Shown here: piece after piece, positions 10,953 through 21,855 of the stretch
Numbering within the stretch: position 1 is the first letter of the stretch
Layout: every line of letters starts with the position of its first letter
Assembly: GCA_029237695.1 (NCBI GenBank)
Contig: CM055265.1
Coordinates: 215,900,506-215,964,505 of the forward strand
Direction: 5' to 3'
Origin: Conchocele bisecta
Lineage: Eukaryota > Mollusca > Bivalvia > Lucinida > Thyasiridae
DNA length: 64,000 nucleotides
Notes under the pieces: generated by a model
What the model saw: the letters and a program-made list of their open reading frames with translations, nothing else
Database searches by the model: none
Told to the model about the DNA's origin: nothing
Position numbers and translations under genes: made by a program

Positions 10953-11435
10953 ATTCTCTATAAATAACTTTGATACTTTCACATTCCAGACTGACTATAC
11001 CACGGCATTGAGATGGTGTCACATGTGACATATTTGTCTGACACGTGTGACAGTCATGTTTAGGCGGGTAGCAGCCCTTTAAATTGTGATGACTATCTAA
11101 ATTACCGACCGCATGGATGGAGGAAAAGGTACTTGTATGTAGTGTAAATCTAGGTCGCCAGCTGACAGATGGGACCCTGATTCTGGTGTGGCGAGGACCT
11201 GGTATCAGATCAGGATTATTCTGATTTTAGGACTGAATATACAGTCGAACCTGTGCTAAAGACCACCTCCGAATAGCAATCACCTGACCACAAAAGGCCA
11301 CAAATGTGTTGTCTCAATGGCACAATTATTATATAAATGACCCTGCGAATAATGACCACATGTGAACAAAGGCCAGATTGTTCTCTTCCCATGGCTGGCC
11401 TTTATTCACAGGTTTGACTGTATAGTTTTTTTTAG
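10953..11435. other. Unassigned DNA with a possible mariner-like relic
   Basis: Near 11240, 'acagtcgaacctgtgctaaa' resembles family B-like or mariner-like ends. Its partner 'ggtttgactgtata' follows at about 11412, so a diverged element of about 180 bp may span 11240-11427. Confidence 0.4.
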
Positions 11436-13280
11436 CTCACCTGACCGAAGCTCATATGAACTATTGTTACCGCAATGTGTCCGTCGTCCGTCCGTGAACA
11501 TTTGCAAACGTCTTCTCCTCGGTAACCATTGGGCCTATAGTCACCAAACTTCATGGTCATGGTCCTTAGGTAGGGGGATTACAAAATTGTTAAAATGACG
11601 TCATTACGTAATCCAAGATGGCCGCCGTCTAAAAGTAGCACAAATTCTTCAAAAATCTTCTTCTCAAGAACCGCCAACCTGATTTCGACGAAACTTGGTA
11701 GGAATGATCGATGTACAATGCTCTTTCAAAGTTGTTAAAATGGTGACCCCGTGGTCAAAAATGGGCGTGGCCCGTGAGGTCAAATTGGGGTCAAATTTTA
11801 TTTTTCACCGAATATGGTCATGTCATATATCAAATCGAAGGTATCAACGAGGCGATCACTCTGGTGCATTTTTTGTTGAAATCGGATGGTTATGTCATCC
11901 AAGATGGCCGCCGAAAGGTCAAAAGGTCGTTCTTTTATTAGAGATTTCAAAATTCTTCTTCACATGAACCGCTTGGCACATGGTAGCCAAACTTAAAAGT
12001 TATGGTCCATGGGTGAAGCCTTTTCAGATTTGTTAAAATGGAGGTCATCGCTAATCCAAGATGGCCGCCGTCTAAAAATATCATAAATTCTTAAAACATC
12101 TTCTCATGAACCGCTAGCCGGATTTCGACGAAACTTGGTAGGAATGATCGATGTACAATGCTCTTTCAAAGTTGTTAAAATGGTGACCCCGTGGTCAAAA
12201 ATAGGCCTGGCCCGTGGGGTCAAATTGGGGTCAAATTTTATTTTTGACCGAATATGGTCATGTCTATGTCAAATCGAAAGTATCAAAGAGGCGATCGCTC
12301 TGGTACATTTTTTTGTCGAAATTGGATGGTCATGTCATCCAAGATGGCCGCCGAAAGGTCAAAAGGTCGTTATTTTAATAAATATTTCAAACGTCTTGTT
12401 CTCCTGAACCGCTTGGCCGATGTTCGCCACACTTCACGGTAATGGTTATTGGGTCGAGCCTTTTCATTTTTGTTTAAATGGTGGTCATCGCGAAATCAAA
12501 GATGGCCGCTGTTGAAAAGTAGGTCAAATTCTTAAAAAATCTTCTTCTTGCGAACTGCCTGGCAGAGTTTTACGAACCTTGGTATGAATGATCGATAGTT
12601 AACGCTGGTTCAGATTCCTTCAAATGGTGGACCGCGGGTCAAAAATGAGCGGGGCAGGAGGGGTCAAGTAAGGGTCAAATGTCACATTTGACCGAATATG
12701 GTCATGTCATATATCAAATCGAAGGTATCGACGAGACGATCTCTCTGGATGTTTCTTTTTGTCGAAATCAGGTAATTACGTCATCCGAGATTGGCCAAGC
12801 TTCACAGTAATGGTCAGTGGGTCAAGCCTTTTCATTTTTGTTAAAATGATGATGGTAATCGCGAAATCCAAGATGGCCGCCGTTGAAAAGTAGGCCAAAT
12901 TCTCAAAAGATCTTCTTCTCACGAACCACCAGACCGATTTCGACGAAACTTGACAGGAATGATCGATGTACATTGATTTTTCAAAGCTGTTAAAATGGTG
13001 ACCTCTGGGTCAAAAATGGGCATGGCCCGGGGGGTCAAATAGGGGTCAACTTTTTTACGGAATATGGTTATATAATACATAAAATCTAAGGATTGCAATA
13101 CAAATTAGGCTGGAAGCATCCTGTTGTGGTCTCCAAACCTCTCAAAGTTGTGTAAGATATATCTGTACATATCGCGAGACAACTCCTACCCTGGTGACTT
13201 CTCAAGTTTGTCGCATTGACATGTTGTGCCTTTCATGGGCTTATTTTGATATAGGGTCATCATGGCCCTCTTGTTGTTGT
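11436..13280 (+). repeat. Family I molluscan repeat with 440-bp tandem units
   Basis: It starts with 'agctcacctgaccgaagctc', a head I know from dispersed repeats in bivalve genomes. Inside, 'gatttcgacgaaacttgg' recurs at 11681, 12121, about 12566 (diverged) and 12936, giving four copies of a unit near 440 bp. 'aagatggccgcc' or a close variant occurs at least six times. Open frames of 90 residues in the first two units are repeat-derived. Confidence 0.75.
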
Positions 13281-13287
13281 AAATATT

Positions 13288-13316
13288 CCCCCCCCCCCCC
13301 ACACACACACACACAC
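13288..13316. repeat. Poly-C and (AC)n microsatellite
   Basis: A run of C is followed by about nine AC dinucleotides. Confidence 0.9.
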
Positions 13317-13329
13317 CGCCATTTGTACA

Positions 13330-13412
13330 GGTTATATAATATGGGATTTAGTACTAAACCCATGCCTTAAAGTGTTGATAGGCCGCTAAACCCCAATAAA
13401 CAATCAAACAAA
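13330..13412 (+). repeat. SINE 3' tail fragment
   Basis: 'agtgttgataggccgctaaa' then 'ccccaataaacaatcaaac' is the same SINE tail as at 4780, lacking its tRNA-like head. Confidence 0.55.
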
Positions 13413-13783
13413 CAGATGGGACCCTGAGATAAATCCAAAAATGTAGATCCGGATCATCCTGTTCATTCCCACAGTTGTATCAGGATCTCACACTCCTGCC
13501 GAGCAGGTGGCAGGTTGGGAGCATGAGAAGTGGAATTCTCATGGCATAATTCGAAAGTGTTGTCAAAACAGTAGACCACATTTAATTAGTCAGCAGTATA
13601 AGGCTTAAGGTTACATTTGGATTGAGGAACGTTGGGGATGGACAGTTAATAGTGTTGTCTGTAATGTTAACCCGGTTTTGTCACATACCCCCAGACCCCA
13701 GCGACATTAGCAAGGTGTGTGTAACCCTGCACCAGTTGCTCTGTCGCCTTTTATTAGCTGGCTAAGTAATGACTCCTCTTGTT
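13413..13783. other. Unassigned intergenic DNA
   Basis: It contains scattered fragments similar to family D ('gtagatccggatcatcctg') but no complete element or gene. Confidence 0.4.
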
Positions 13784-13791
13784 GTATGTGG

Positions 13792-14761
13792 CACAGGTGA
13801 CAGTATCGGGATAAGATTCCCATCAAGATCAGTTCCAAAAAAAAAAATCCCATTTATCTATATCTTTACAAGGTTGATTACCTCAAATATCGACATTTTT
13901 CAAAGTTATGTAATCAGTAAAAAACAGTGCAACATCTTAATTAAATTATGACGGTCATAAAGGATACATATTAAACTACTAATCTAAGAAATATATTTAA
14001 ATTCGACCCGTTCATTAACGAGAAATTTCATAAAATGTAAAACGACATCACGTGGACATCACGGGGGTGACATTTGTTCGAGAAAAATTCCAACGTTTCT
14101 GAACAAATATTACATTCTGTCGATGTCTGAACATCCAGACAGCCTACAATCAATGACCAAGAATATGTATTGACTCTTACCATCAATAAAACATGCTATC
14201 TAAGCTGCATGTAAATGCTTCACGCTGAAATGTAGTTATTTTGTTAATTTTCTGCATGAAGATCGCCATGTTGTTTACGAAGACGGACGGAGAGCTCCGG
14301 TTTGTGTCAATGGTTTTTATTGGCTGGCCGAAACACCCGACATGTTCCAGCCAATGAAAACCGTCGATAGATAGTCGGGGTATTTCCCGAATGCATCGAA
14401 AGCAACATGGCCGTTAGAGCTAAATTTTAGTGGATGGAAAGGAAAAACAATGTTAAACTCGGAATTAAGGTTGGAAATGTAACGTGAATTATAGTTTTTC
14501 ATGTCACATATTGTGTATAGTATTCAATTAAATGGATATAAACTGTATTATTGGGGTATTCAGTAATTTATTCGTCAGAATCAGTGATTATAAATAAAAA
14601 CAAATGTCACCTCAGTGATGTCCAGGAAAAAATGTCACTCTAATAAACCATTGTTAAAGATATAGATAAATGGGGAAGGGGTTTTTTTTTTTTTTTTTAT
14701 TTTTTTTTTTTTGGAACTGATCTTGATGGAAGGAAATCTTATCCCGATACGGTCACCTGTG
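13792..14761. mobile_element. hAT-like non-autonomous element with 8-bp target duplication
   Basis: The left end 'cacaggtgacagtatcggga' and the right end (inverted) 'cacaggtgaccgtatcggga' continue as inverted repeats for about 55 bp, to 'cagttccaaaaaaaaaaa'. The 8-mer 'gtatgtgg' lies directly outside both ends (13784-13791 and 14762-14769), a target-site duplication of hAT length. The 0.97-kb interior has no transposase frame. The intact duplication indicates a fairly recent insertion. Confidence 0.8.
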
Positions 14762-14763
14762 GT

Positions 14764-14932
14764 ATGTGGCTGTGGCTAGGGAAATTGGGCTTAGGAGTTT
14801 TTCTTGCGACCAATGTAGATCCAGATCAGCCTGTGCGTCCGCTGGACTGGACACTGTGCCATTGACGTGACGTGACGTGACTGCACAGAATGGTCAGGAT
14901 TTACGCTGATCACAAATTACGTGGTATATATA
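14764..14932. mobile_element. Family D TIR element, diverged copy
   Basis: 'gtggctgtggctagggaaat' then 'gaccaatgtagatccagatc' match the left part of family D. The right part is degraded. The hAT-like element has landed at its left edge. Confidence 0.6.
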
Positions 14933-15297
14933 TTTGTTTATTAAAGTCTCATCAATGTACACACATCAGATAATACAATATAGACACAGTAAAATAGTAC
15001 ATCGCCATTCTATAAGAATTACAAGAGACTACACTCACTATAAAACATGTGTTTTGCCTCATAAAACATGAATATGAATACATGGGTAATATGTACATAC
15101 AGTTATCTAGTAAGGTACGTTTCTGAAAATTAATGGCCCAAATAATTATATATTTTTGCGCAATTTGAGACATAATTGCCATGTAACATGATGTTGCTGT
15201 CGTGAAGAGAAAAAGCAGGTCGGACAACATATTGTGTATTCAGTACTTTTTTTATAAATGTTTTCTTGTCGAGCCGTTTGACGAGGTTGAGTGATGG
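14933..15297. other. Unassigned intergenic DNA
   Basis: AT-rich; no repeat family or gene recognised. Confidence 0.4.
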
Positions 15298-15495
15298 GTT
15301 GTGGCCAAGAGGTTAGAGCACTGGACTTCAATACCAGAGGCTGTGTGTTAAAACCTTACCCTATGCATTAAAAATACTTTCATAGTATTTCCATCCCACT
15401 GGTCTTTCGGGTGAGACTTGAAACCGATGTTCAGTCCTTATAATTTATGACCTTAGCTGTTGCTGGGACGCTAAACCCATTCACTTTCACTTTGA
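15298..15495 (+). mobile_element. tRNA-derived SINE, degraded
   Basis: The head 'gtggccaagaggttagagca' then 'ctggacttcaataccagagg' reads like the A-box and anticodon arm of a tRNA. 'tgtgttaaaacc' sits where a B box would be but is decayed. The body includes 'ggtctttcgggtgagac' and the end 'gctgttgctgggacgctaaa', the SINE tail seen at 4780 and 13330. The tRNA part is a relic and not a functional tRNA gene. Confidence 0.7.
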
Positions 15496-15609
15496 ACAGC
15501 TTGACGTAGTGCCCATGATGGTTTGGTGTCCGTGCATCTATGTGTCTGTCTGTCAGAATCCTGTTAATTTAAACATCGTGTACCTCATCAACCACGCGAA
15601 GCATCGTCT

Positions 15610-16093
15610 TTAAAGGTACATGCCCACCCAGTAGGCATACAATGTTCTTTATATCAGAGACATCATCTGAGACATTGTGTGGCAAAATAACTATGCATTA
15701 ACCATTACCCCACGTTTTGATTGGCATTAGTATACATTTTATATCAGATGCAAACGTTCACACTGATATCAAGGGCCATAACCGTGTTTCCTTAAATGTT
15801 AACTGCCTTTACTATTTATTATCTGTATTTATATTTTGATGTGCAATGATCATACTTTATAATCTGTGTTAAATATTATTTTTTCAAGTGACACATTTAA
15901 TTAGTATAAATAATGAAAACATATCATACCTCATTTGCATATGCAAATAGCATATGAAATACCACGGTGCGTCACTATCAGTAAACTAAATATTACTAAA
16001 TTATGAAATATGGTGAAATAGTGACACAATTATATACTTATTTAATTCCTATAAAGAACATGCTGTGCCTAATGAGTGGACATGTACCTTTAA
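15610..16093 (+). mobile_element. Family C TIR element, copy 3
   Basis: Ends 'ttaaaggtacatgcccac' and 'gtggacatgtacctttaa', in the same orientation as copy 1. Confidence 0.85.
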
Positions 16094-16107
16094 ACTTCAA
16101 ATGTGGG

Positions 16108-16315
16108 TGTGACTGGATAAATTGGGCTTATGGATTTTGTGACCAGTATAGATCCATATCAGTCTGTGCATCCGCACAGTCTGTTCACCATTCTATCGAT
16201 GAAACACCCGTCATGCTTCTTGTTGCATACCGAGTGTTAGGTTACACGAGTGTGCTATTTGATCAGGAGCTACACTGGTCACAAATCCCATAAGCCCCAT
16301 TTATCTGGTGCCAGC
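16108..16315. mobile_element. Family D TIR element, copy
   Basis: 'gtgactggataaattgggct' at the left and 'cataagccccatttatctgg' at the right are inverted. The interior 'gtagatccatatcagtctgt' is typical of the family. Confidence 0.8.
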
Positions 16316-16340
16316 CACAAAAGATCTCGATCACCATCCA

Positions 16341-16490
16341 TTATAGGAATGAATGGCCTTTTTGTGGAATTTATCGGGGTATAAACTTGGAAAAGTCGCG
16401 GGAATACTGGACGAAGGCCGGAAGGCCTCGTCCAGTATTCCCGCGACTTTTCCAAGTAAATTCCACAAAAAGGCCATTCATTCCTTATAA
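16341..16490. repeat. Near-perfect inverted repeat
   Basis: 'ttggaaaagtcgcgggaata' then 'ctggacgaaggccgg' pairs with its complement on the right, and the outer arms 'ggaatgaatggcctttttgt' also pair. The left arm carries a short extra stretch ('atcggggtataa'). It may be the inner part of a longer element reaching about 16690. Confidence 0.8.
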
Positions 16491-16690
16491 TTCCAGCATT
16501 TTAAATAAATTCATCAAGAAAATGTGTTTATTTTGACAGACGGCAGCCATTTGTTTACATTGACAGCACTGACAGCGCACCTGTAGAAAGTAGTTCGGCG
16601 TGGGAGTTTACTGGGATATAAATTTTGGACAGAGACTTGCTACGGGCCAATCAAATGTTAGGGAATTGTGTAAATATTTTTGTGCTGGAA

Positions 16691-17477
16691 TTATAGTGTC
16701 ATATCACTGCTCACTATTGGGACGCCGTTGAAGTAGATCGAGTACACAGTCGTAGAAGCAATCATGTTTATCATGGGTTTTCAACATTTAGCTACATGTA
16801 TTTGTCAATTGATATGCTAGTCGGATCAATACAGAACTTCACCAGTAGCTTTCTCACATTGATTGCTAACCACCCTGTGTACTTCGGGTGACCTTGGCCT
16901 ATATTGTCCTTGGGCGAGACACTCACTGTTAGTGTGAAATTTAGAGTTTTTCTGGAATCCATATAAATAAACCCAAACTGTAGAAATATTGATTGAACTA
17001 TGAATCGTGAAAGCATCTAAGTTATATATTTCCCAGCGAGAAGTTATCTGGCTATGTCGCATTTCCAAACTCGCAGTTCATCAAAATAATATCCACGGAT
17101 CAGACCGGAGTGTTACTGGTTTGTCATCATCACACACGCATCGTTCCAAGTTCTGGCCACTACCTTACACATATATCTGCTACTTTTAGGAATATTAAAC
17201 TATGAGCGTTATTCCTGGACAACATATAACCTGATCAATCCGCTGCGGGATGACACTGGCGTATACTGGTTTAGCCGGCATGTTCTCCCGTTTTCGCCCA
17301 GTCGTCTATTAATTAAATAATGCTACATCTATGCCAGCCATTCTCCGACACTTGTCAGCCGAACGTTTCTGTTATGTGCAGATATCCGAATATCGGTTAG
17401 AACGAGACATGCGACTAGATCCATCCGTTCATGATTGTTCATGAAAGGTTCATCACGATATGTGGATGTCACTGTGA
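16691..17477. other. Unassigned intergenic DNA
   Basis: No element ends, tandem repeats or exon-like sequence recognised. Confidence 0.4.
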
Positions 17478-17660
17478 CTGTGGAGAAATGGGGCCAGTGT
17501 CGATCCACATCAGCCTGTGTCATGATCTGCACTGTTCGCTATTCCAACAATGGAACACTCGCCATGTTTCTAGCAAGCAATATATATCGTTATCAGGCTA
17601 CTGGAATGCGCTATTTGATCAGGAGTTACACTGCTCATAGATGCAATAAGCCCCATTTCC
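17478..17660. mobile_element. Family D TIR element, copy
   Basis: 'gtgactgtggagaaatgggg' at the left and 'aataagccccatttcccc' at the right. The interior includes 'tatatatcgttatcaggcta', shared with other copies. Confidence 0.75.
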
Positions 17661-17671
17661 CCATCCCCATT

Positions 17672-17850
17672 TTGGCTGTGATAATGTAATAAATTCAGCA
17701 TAATAATTCTGCATACTTTTAATCATCAAATATATGTAGTGGTTAGTTCTATATTAAATAAAGCATTTCGGGAAAAATAAATGATTACTCCCTCAAAGTA
17801 TACTTAGCTAGATAAGTATGCTTTGCACTTTTGCTGAAATATGCTACAGA
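17672..17850. mobile_element. Family E element, half copy
   Basis: Only the right half of the palindrome is present, from 'tggctgtgataatgtaataa' to 'aagtatgctttgcac'. It starts exactly at the centre of symmetry. Confidence 0.75.
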
Positions 17851-17987
17851 TCAGTAACTCAGCATAGGCGACTGAGCCGTCGGTGGATTGTAAGACAAAC
17901 AACAGCAGTAGTATGATCGTCTATACTGGTGGGTATGGGTCTAGCCACTGTCCGCCCAGGTTCCACTACTCAACAAAAGAGTGAATG

Positions 17988-18515
17988 TATGGTGGCATAC
18001 TTTTGCCATCTACTTAACTTGATAACGTGATAGCTAAGTCGTCTTAATGTCTTACAAGTCGTTTTAGCCAGATAAGTATCGTGTCGGGACGAGATAAATT
18101 GGACGAGATAAATAAGACAGAATGTCGTCAAAAACGTGATACTGCCCACTAGTGACATCATTTTTATTCCATTTTATCTGGTCTTGATCGGTGAGTATGT
18201 CGTCTGGACGAGATATTTATCGCGTCCAGACGACATACTAACTGTTCACGACGGAATAAACTGTATTAATTCGTCTTATTGTCTTTATTCCACGAGAACT
18301 TTTGACGACATAAAAATGAAAATCGATGTCACCAGTGTGCAACATCATGTTTTAACAAGATTTCGTGATAATGATCGAGTTCAATTTATCTCGTATTGAC
18401 TAGTTAGTAATACGTCTTGACGTGATCATTATGTAGTTAAGACGTCTCATAAGGTGTAGTATGACGACTTAGCTATCACGTTATGTGGATGGCAGAAATA
18501 GGCCACCATACGAAT
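17988..18515. mobile_element. Family O TIR element, about 530 bp
   Basis: 'gtatggtggcatacttttgc' and 'gataacgtgatagctaagtc' on the left face their complements on the right ('gacttagctatcacgttatg', 'ggccaccatacg'). An internal hairpin 'gtatgtcgtctggacg' lies at 18197-18240. The interior is rich in 'gacgagataaat' motifs. Non-coding. Confidence 0.8.
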
Positions 18516-18540
18516 GCAAACATTGGACGTGAATGTATCT

Positions 18541-18781
18541 GGAGCCCGTTTCACTTAATTCGTACGACTAAAATGTTCATAAGTGCAAATTTAGGATCGT
18601 CTGGATATCTTAATAGATGAATTTACATGTATTGAGAATATGCTGCATATGCAGCGTATGCTCAATAAATGTAAATCCAATAGTCGTTTACAAATCAACA
18701 TTGTTAATGTTAAATGTACAGACTATCACAAGTTTGCACTTACGAACATTTTAGTAGTACTAGTTTAGTGAAACGGGCCCC
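18541..18781. mobile_element. Family A TIR element, copy 7
   Basis: Ends 'ggagcccgtttcacttaatt' and 'gtttagtgaaacgggcccc', with a full central hairpin around 'atatgctgcatatgcagc'. Confidence 0.85.
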
Positions 18782-19401
18782 AGGTGTTCATGGCACCTGC
18801 AGATGGTCCTCCCGTCGGTAAATACCTCCGTATGTCACCTCTGATCAGTGTTAGGGGTTACTAGTTGCCTCTGTGATTGAATTACATGCGTATTCACACC
18901 ATTGCAAGTTGGTTATGATTTACAAATGTTGAAAATATCCTAAGGTACATTTTGCCAGCCCATTTCTGCTCCTGCCAGACTGCGTGAATGAGCTGGTGCT
19001 GGATTCCTGTTACATATAGGTACGTACGGTTTGTGAATGGATGTCCCAGATGGCGGCACGTGTAAGATGGGATTCACATCATGGCGTCTATTGTTCCCAT
19101 TAGGTGCGACACGTTGTCACAATATCGGCATTATTGCGTGTGTGCCCAGTGTTGCTCCTGATCAATAAGCGACAACGTGAAGGATTCGCTGGGTTTACGG
19201 TTTCTGGCTCACTGACAAGTGTGTAGAACCTGACCTGACCGCCTGTGTGCGTTGACGGTACCAAAATGAACACAGGCGTTTCTCATATCAGGGTCCACAT
19301 ATTGGCGGGGTTTGATTAAAGCGGACTTACTGATACATGTTGAATATTTGGGGTTCGTGGAGACTGTGCATAGACATATTGACACCCTGTGAATGTTCCC
19401 A
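18782..19401. other. Unassigned intergenic DNA
   Basis: No repeat or coding signal recognised. Confidence 0.4.
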
Positions 19402-19563
19402 GGATATTCCATCGTACATTTTGAATAGCGGGAAATAATACACGAGTGTGCGTCGGCTTCCGCGTAAGCAACGAGTGAGCGTAGCGAACGAGTTGCTTGC
19501 ACGGACATTGACGGGCACGAGTGTATTATTTCCGCTATTTGAACATGTATGATGGAATATCCT
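19402..19563. repeat. Family R palindromic element
   Basis: 'ggatattccatcgtacattt' at the left pairs with 'atgtatgatggaatatcc' at the right, followed inward by 'gcgggaaataatacacgag' and its complement. The loop is CpG-rich ('cgagtgagcgtagcgaacga'). Confidence 0.75.
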
Positions 19564-20484
19564 ATTTATTACACTTCCACGGCGGATACATATGCACATT
19601 TAGTCTATTATTTTGAGATTATAATCAATGAATTGTGATGTGCGCATGAATAGTGTTTTCCCGCGTTTTGACATTACGTTGTGTGGCGTCAAATGTGACG
19701 TCATGTAAACTGTTTGAATATCCAAATTACGCAGCTGTTTCTATGAACCAGATATATTTGAGTGCATGTTTGGAATGTGTTCAATCACATTAACATTCTA
19801 GATTAGTCGAGACCCTTTCCAAATTTTCAAATAACTTTATTTTGACTGTAATACAAATTACACATTTTGCATGGTAGCTCGTGGTTTCCAAGAAAACAGG
19901 CGCGCAATTACGGGTGTTCTCTTCACGGTGTAATATTTGTAAGTTGTTGATTATGGGGTTTCTCTCACAGCGAAACCCGTGCAAATAATGTGCAAGACCA
20001 AGAGTATAATAAACATGTGTACTACTGGTCAGGATATACACTGGCCACACATGGCATAATGACGTGTTCATCAACCGCGGTACATCTCCATTTGCATGAA
20101 GTTTAAGCGGAGTTTTCGCAATCATTGTTTCGAAGAAACACGAGATCAATGCAATAATTGGTACCTACTGCGGGAAACATTGCGTGGTGTTGGCGCGATA
20201 TTCAATACACTGTATCAATGACTCCAGACCTGTTGTATTTCATGAGGATTTAATGTCTGGATTTATTCGGATATACAGCATGCAGGATTGGGCATGAATT
20301 ATTTATCACGTGACCGGAATATGTGGCGTTATATGAACCGTCGGTGCCACCGGGGTCGGTTAACGCGGGTGGGTAGTGTGACGAAACTGTCGTAGGTTTA
20401 GAGGTTCGAGTCTCTCAGGAATTCGCGAAAATACGCCGGCTTAGAAATGGGCATGAGAACATGTGTGAACAGTGTAGATCATAA
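19564..20484. other. Unassigned intergenic DNA
   Basis: No element ends established. 'ggttcgagtctctc' at about 20403 resembles a tRNA B box, but no tRNA fold is convincing. Confidence 0.4.
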
Positions 20485-20602
20485 TTGAAGGGGCCAGTGG
20501 AATAAGGGGGCTACTCCCTTGTGGAGTTAGGCCCCTGCGGCCAGTGGAATAAGGGGGCTATTTTTGTGGAGTTAGCCCTCTTCTTCCACTGACCCTTCAA
20601 TT
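20485..20602. repeat. Small palindrome with internal duplication
   Basis: 'aattgaaggggccagtgga' faces 'tccactgacccttcaatt'. Between them 'ggccagtggaataagggggc' occurs twice in tandem. Confidence 0.75.
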
Positions 20603-21200
20603 GTACTTTCACCGTCAGAAGAATGATCAACAACTGCTATTCGTGAACAAACCATTGTTTGACTGATTGCCTGGCGATCAGTGTGGATCTTGATCAGAGG
20701 AAGCACATGTTGATCTGGTGCTATGCTGATAACACATGTCGTAAGGCACATTTGTCACCTGGCGGCCTAAATGGCCATTCCGTCTACATTGGAAGACTGT
20801 ACAGACGTACGAACAGTGCGTTAACTTATTCGTGGGTTCAATAGATGGATGGATGTATTACTAAGCCGTGTAGTGATAACTTTGTTTTAATGAATCGGAC
20901 AGTTCTAAAAATCATGTAAATAATCGGTGAGATAATCTCGGCTAATACGGATTACTTTTACTCTTCATCCGTCAGTTATATTTTCTGTATCTAATATAGA
21001 TGAAATAATAAAATACATCCGAAATGCGGAGAGTACTTCAGCTGTATAAATATGTGTTAACTGATCCCAACACATACTGTTGCTTTTATTATTCACTGAT
21101 ATCGTTTGAGCTACATTTACAGTAGATTTATGTCCCGATGTTAAATGATAACGCTTCCTTTGCGTCCATATGATAAAGCGTACGTGGGCACCTCACTGAT
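20603..21200. other. Upstream region of the TMEM179-like gene
   Basis: No repeat family recognised in these 600 bp. This is low in repeats for the window and is consistent with promoter-proximal DNA (inference). Confidence 0.35.
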
Positions 21201-21541
21201 AACTATATAGGCTGGTTGTGGGTGTACACTCGCGCTTGTAACAAGGAGCATTTATTGCAGTTATGCTTAGTCTACACTCGTCGGGCAACGGGGGGATTTA
21301 CGAATGAAAGTGTGTTCGTTTTCTCCTGTAAATGGACACCGAGTTATTTCTCACAGTCACTGAATGTAGAAAACGATACGTTCGTCTGCTGAACGCTTTT
21401 ATTCGGTGAACATGAATTTTAAACTCGCCGTGTTATCTTGTGAACCAGTTTATAGTCACACGATGTAAATAAATGATTTACGTTCAGTCACAGGAGTGAC
21501 CGACACAACCAGATAACGCACCTGGGTGTCCGCTTGTCAAC
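21201..21541 (+). promoter_or_regulatory. Candidate core promoter and 5' leader of the TMEM179-like gene
   Basis: 'actatatagg' at 21203-21212 is the only TATA-like box close upstream of the start codon. A start site would fall near 21235, giving a leader of about 300 nt. The start codon context is 'gtcaacATGa', with A at -3. Transcription start and promoter activity are inferred. Confidence 0.3.
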
Positions 21542-21855
21542 ATGAAATGTCTCTTTAAAATCCATCTGCGGACTTTACAGTTTGGATTACATGTGTGGGC
21601 CATTGTGGCCGCATTATGCACGTTTCTACCACTTGGATACACATGGAAATACTTTAAATTAAACTGTGTTTTATACGCGCGTGTTTCGGCGCGGGCGAAC
21701 GGGACGGGGCATGTGTTTGTCGACCAGGGCGAGTCGGCGTGGGGCCGAGAGTCCGTGTGTGAGTTCACGACCTACATTTCCGTCGTCGCCGGCATCCACG
21801 CCTTCATCTGGCTCTGGTTCTTCCTGCTCATGAAGGGCACGCTCAAGTCCGAGAG
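21542..21855 (+). CDS. TMEM179: TMEM179-like exon 1 (residues 1-104)
   Basis: It encodes membrane segments 1 and 2 and the loop between. It ends '...AAG TCC GAG AG' with donor 'gtaagg' at 21856. Reading through the donor gives AGG then TAA, so an unspliced or later-spliced message stops after residue 105. GC content is much higher than in the flanking DNA. Confidence 0.85.

Noticed and set aside
11695..12407. Two similar 90-codon open frames, suggesting a duplicated gene
   Set aside because: They are the same stretch of the 440-bp dispersed repeat, and frames elsewhere in the repeat are closed.
15305..15365. Possible functional tRNA gene
   Set aside because: The A-box and anticodon-arm-like part is good, but the B box is decayed and the sequence continues into a SINE body and tail.
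20345..20425. Possible tRNA near 'ggttcgagtctctc'
   Set aside because: A B-box-like motif is present, but no acceptor stem, anticodon arm or A box can be paired around it.
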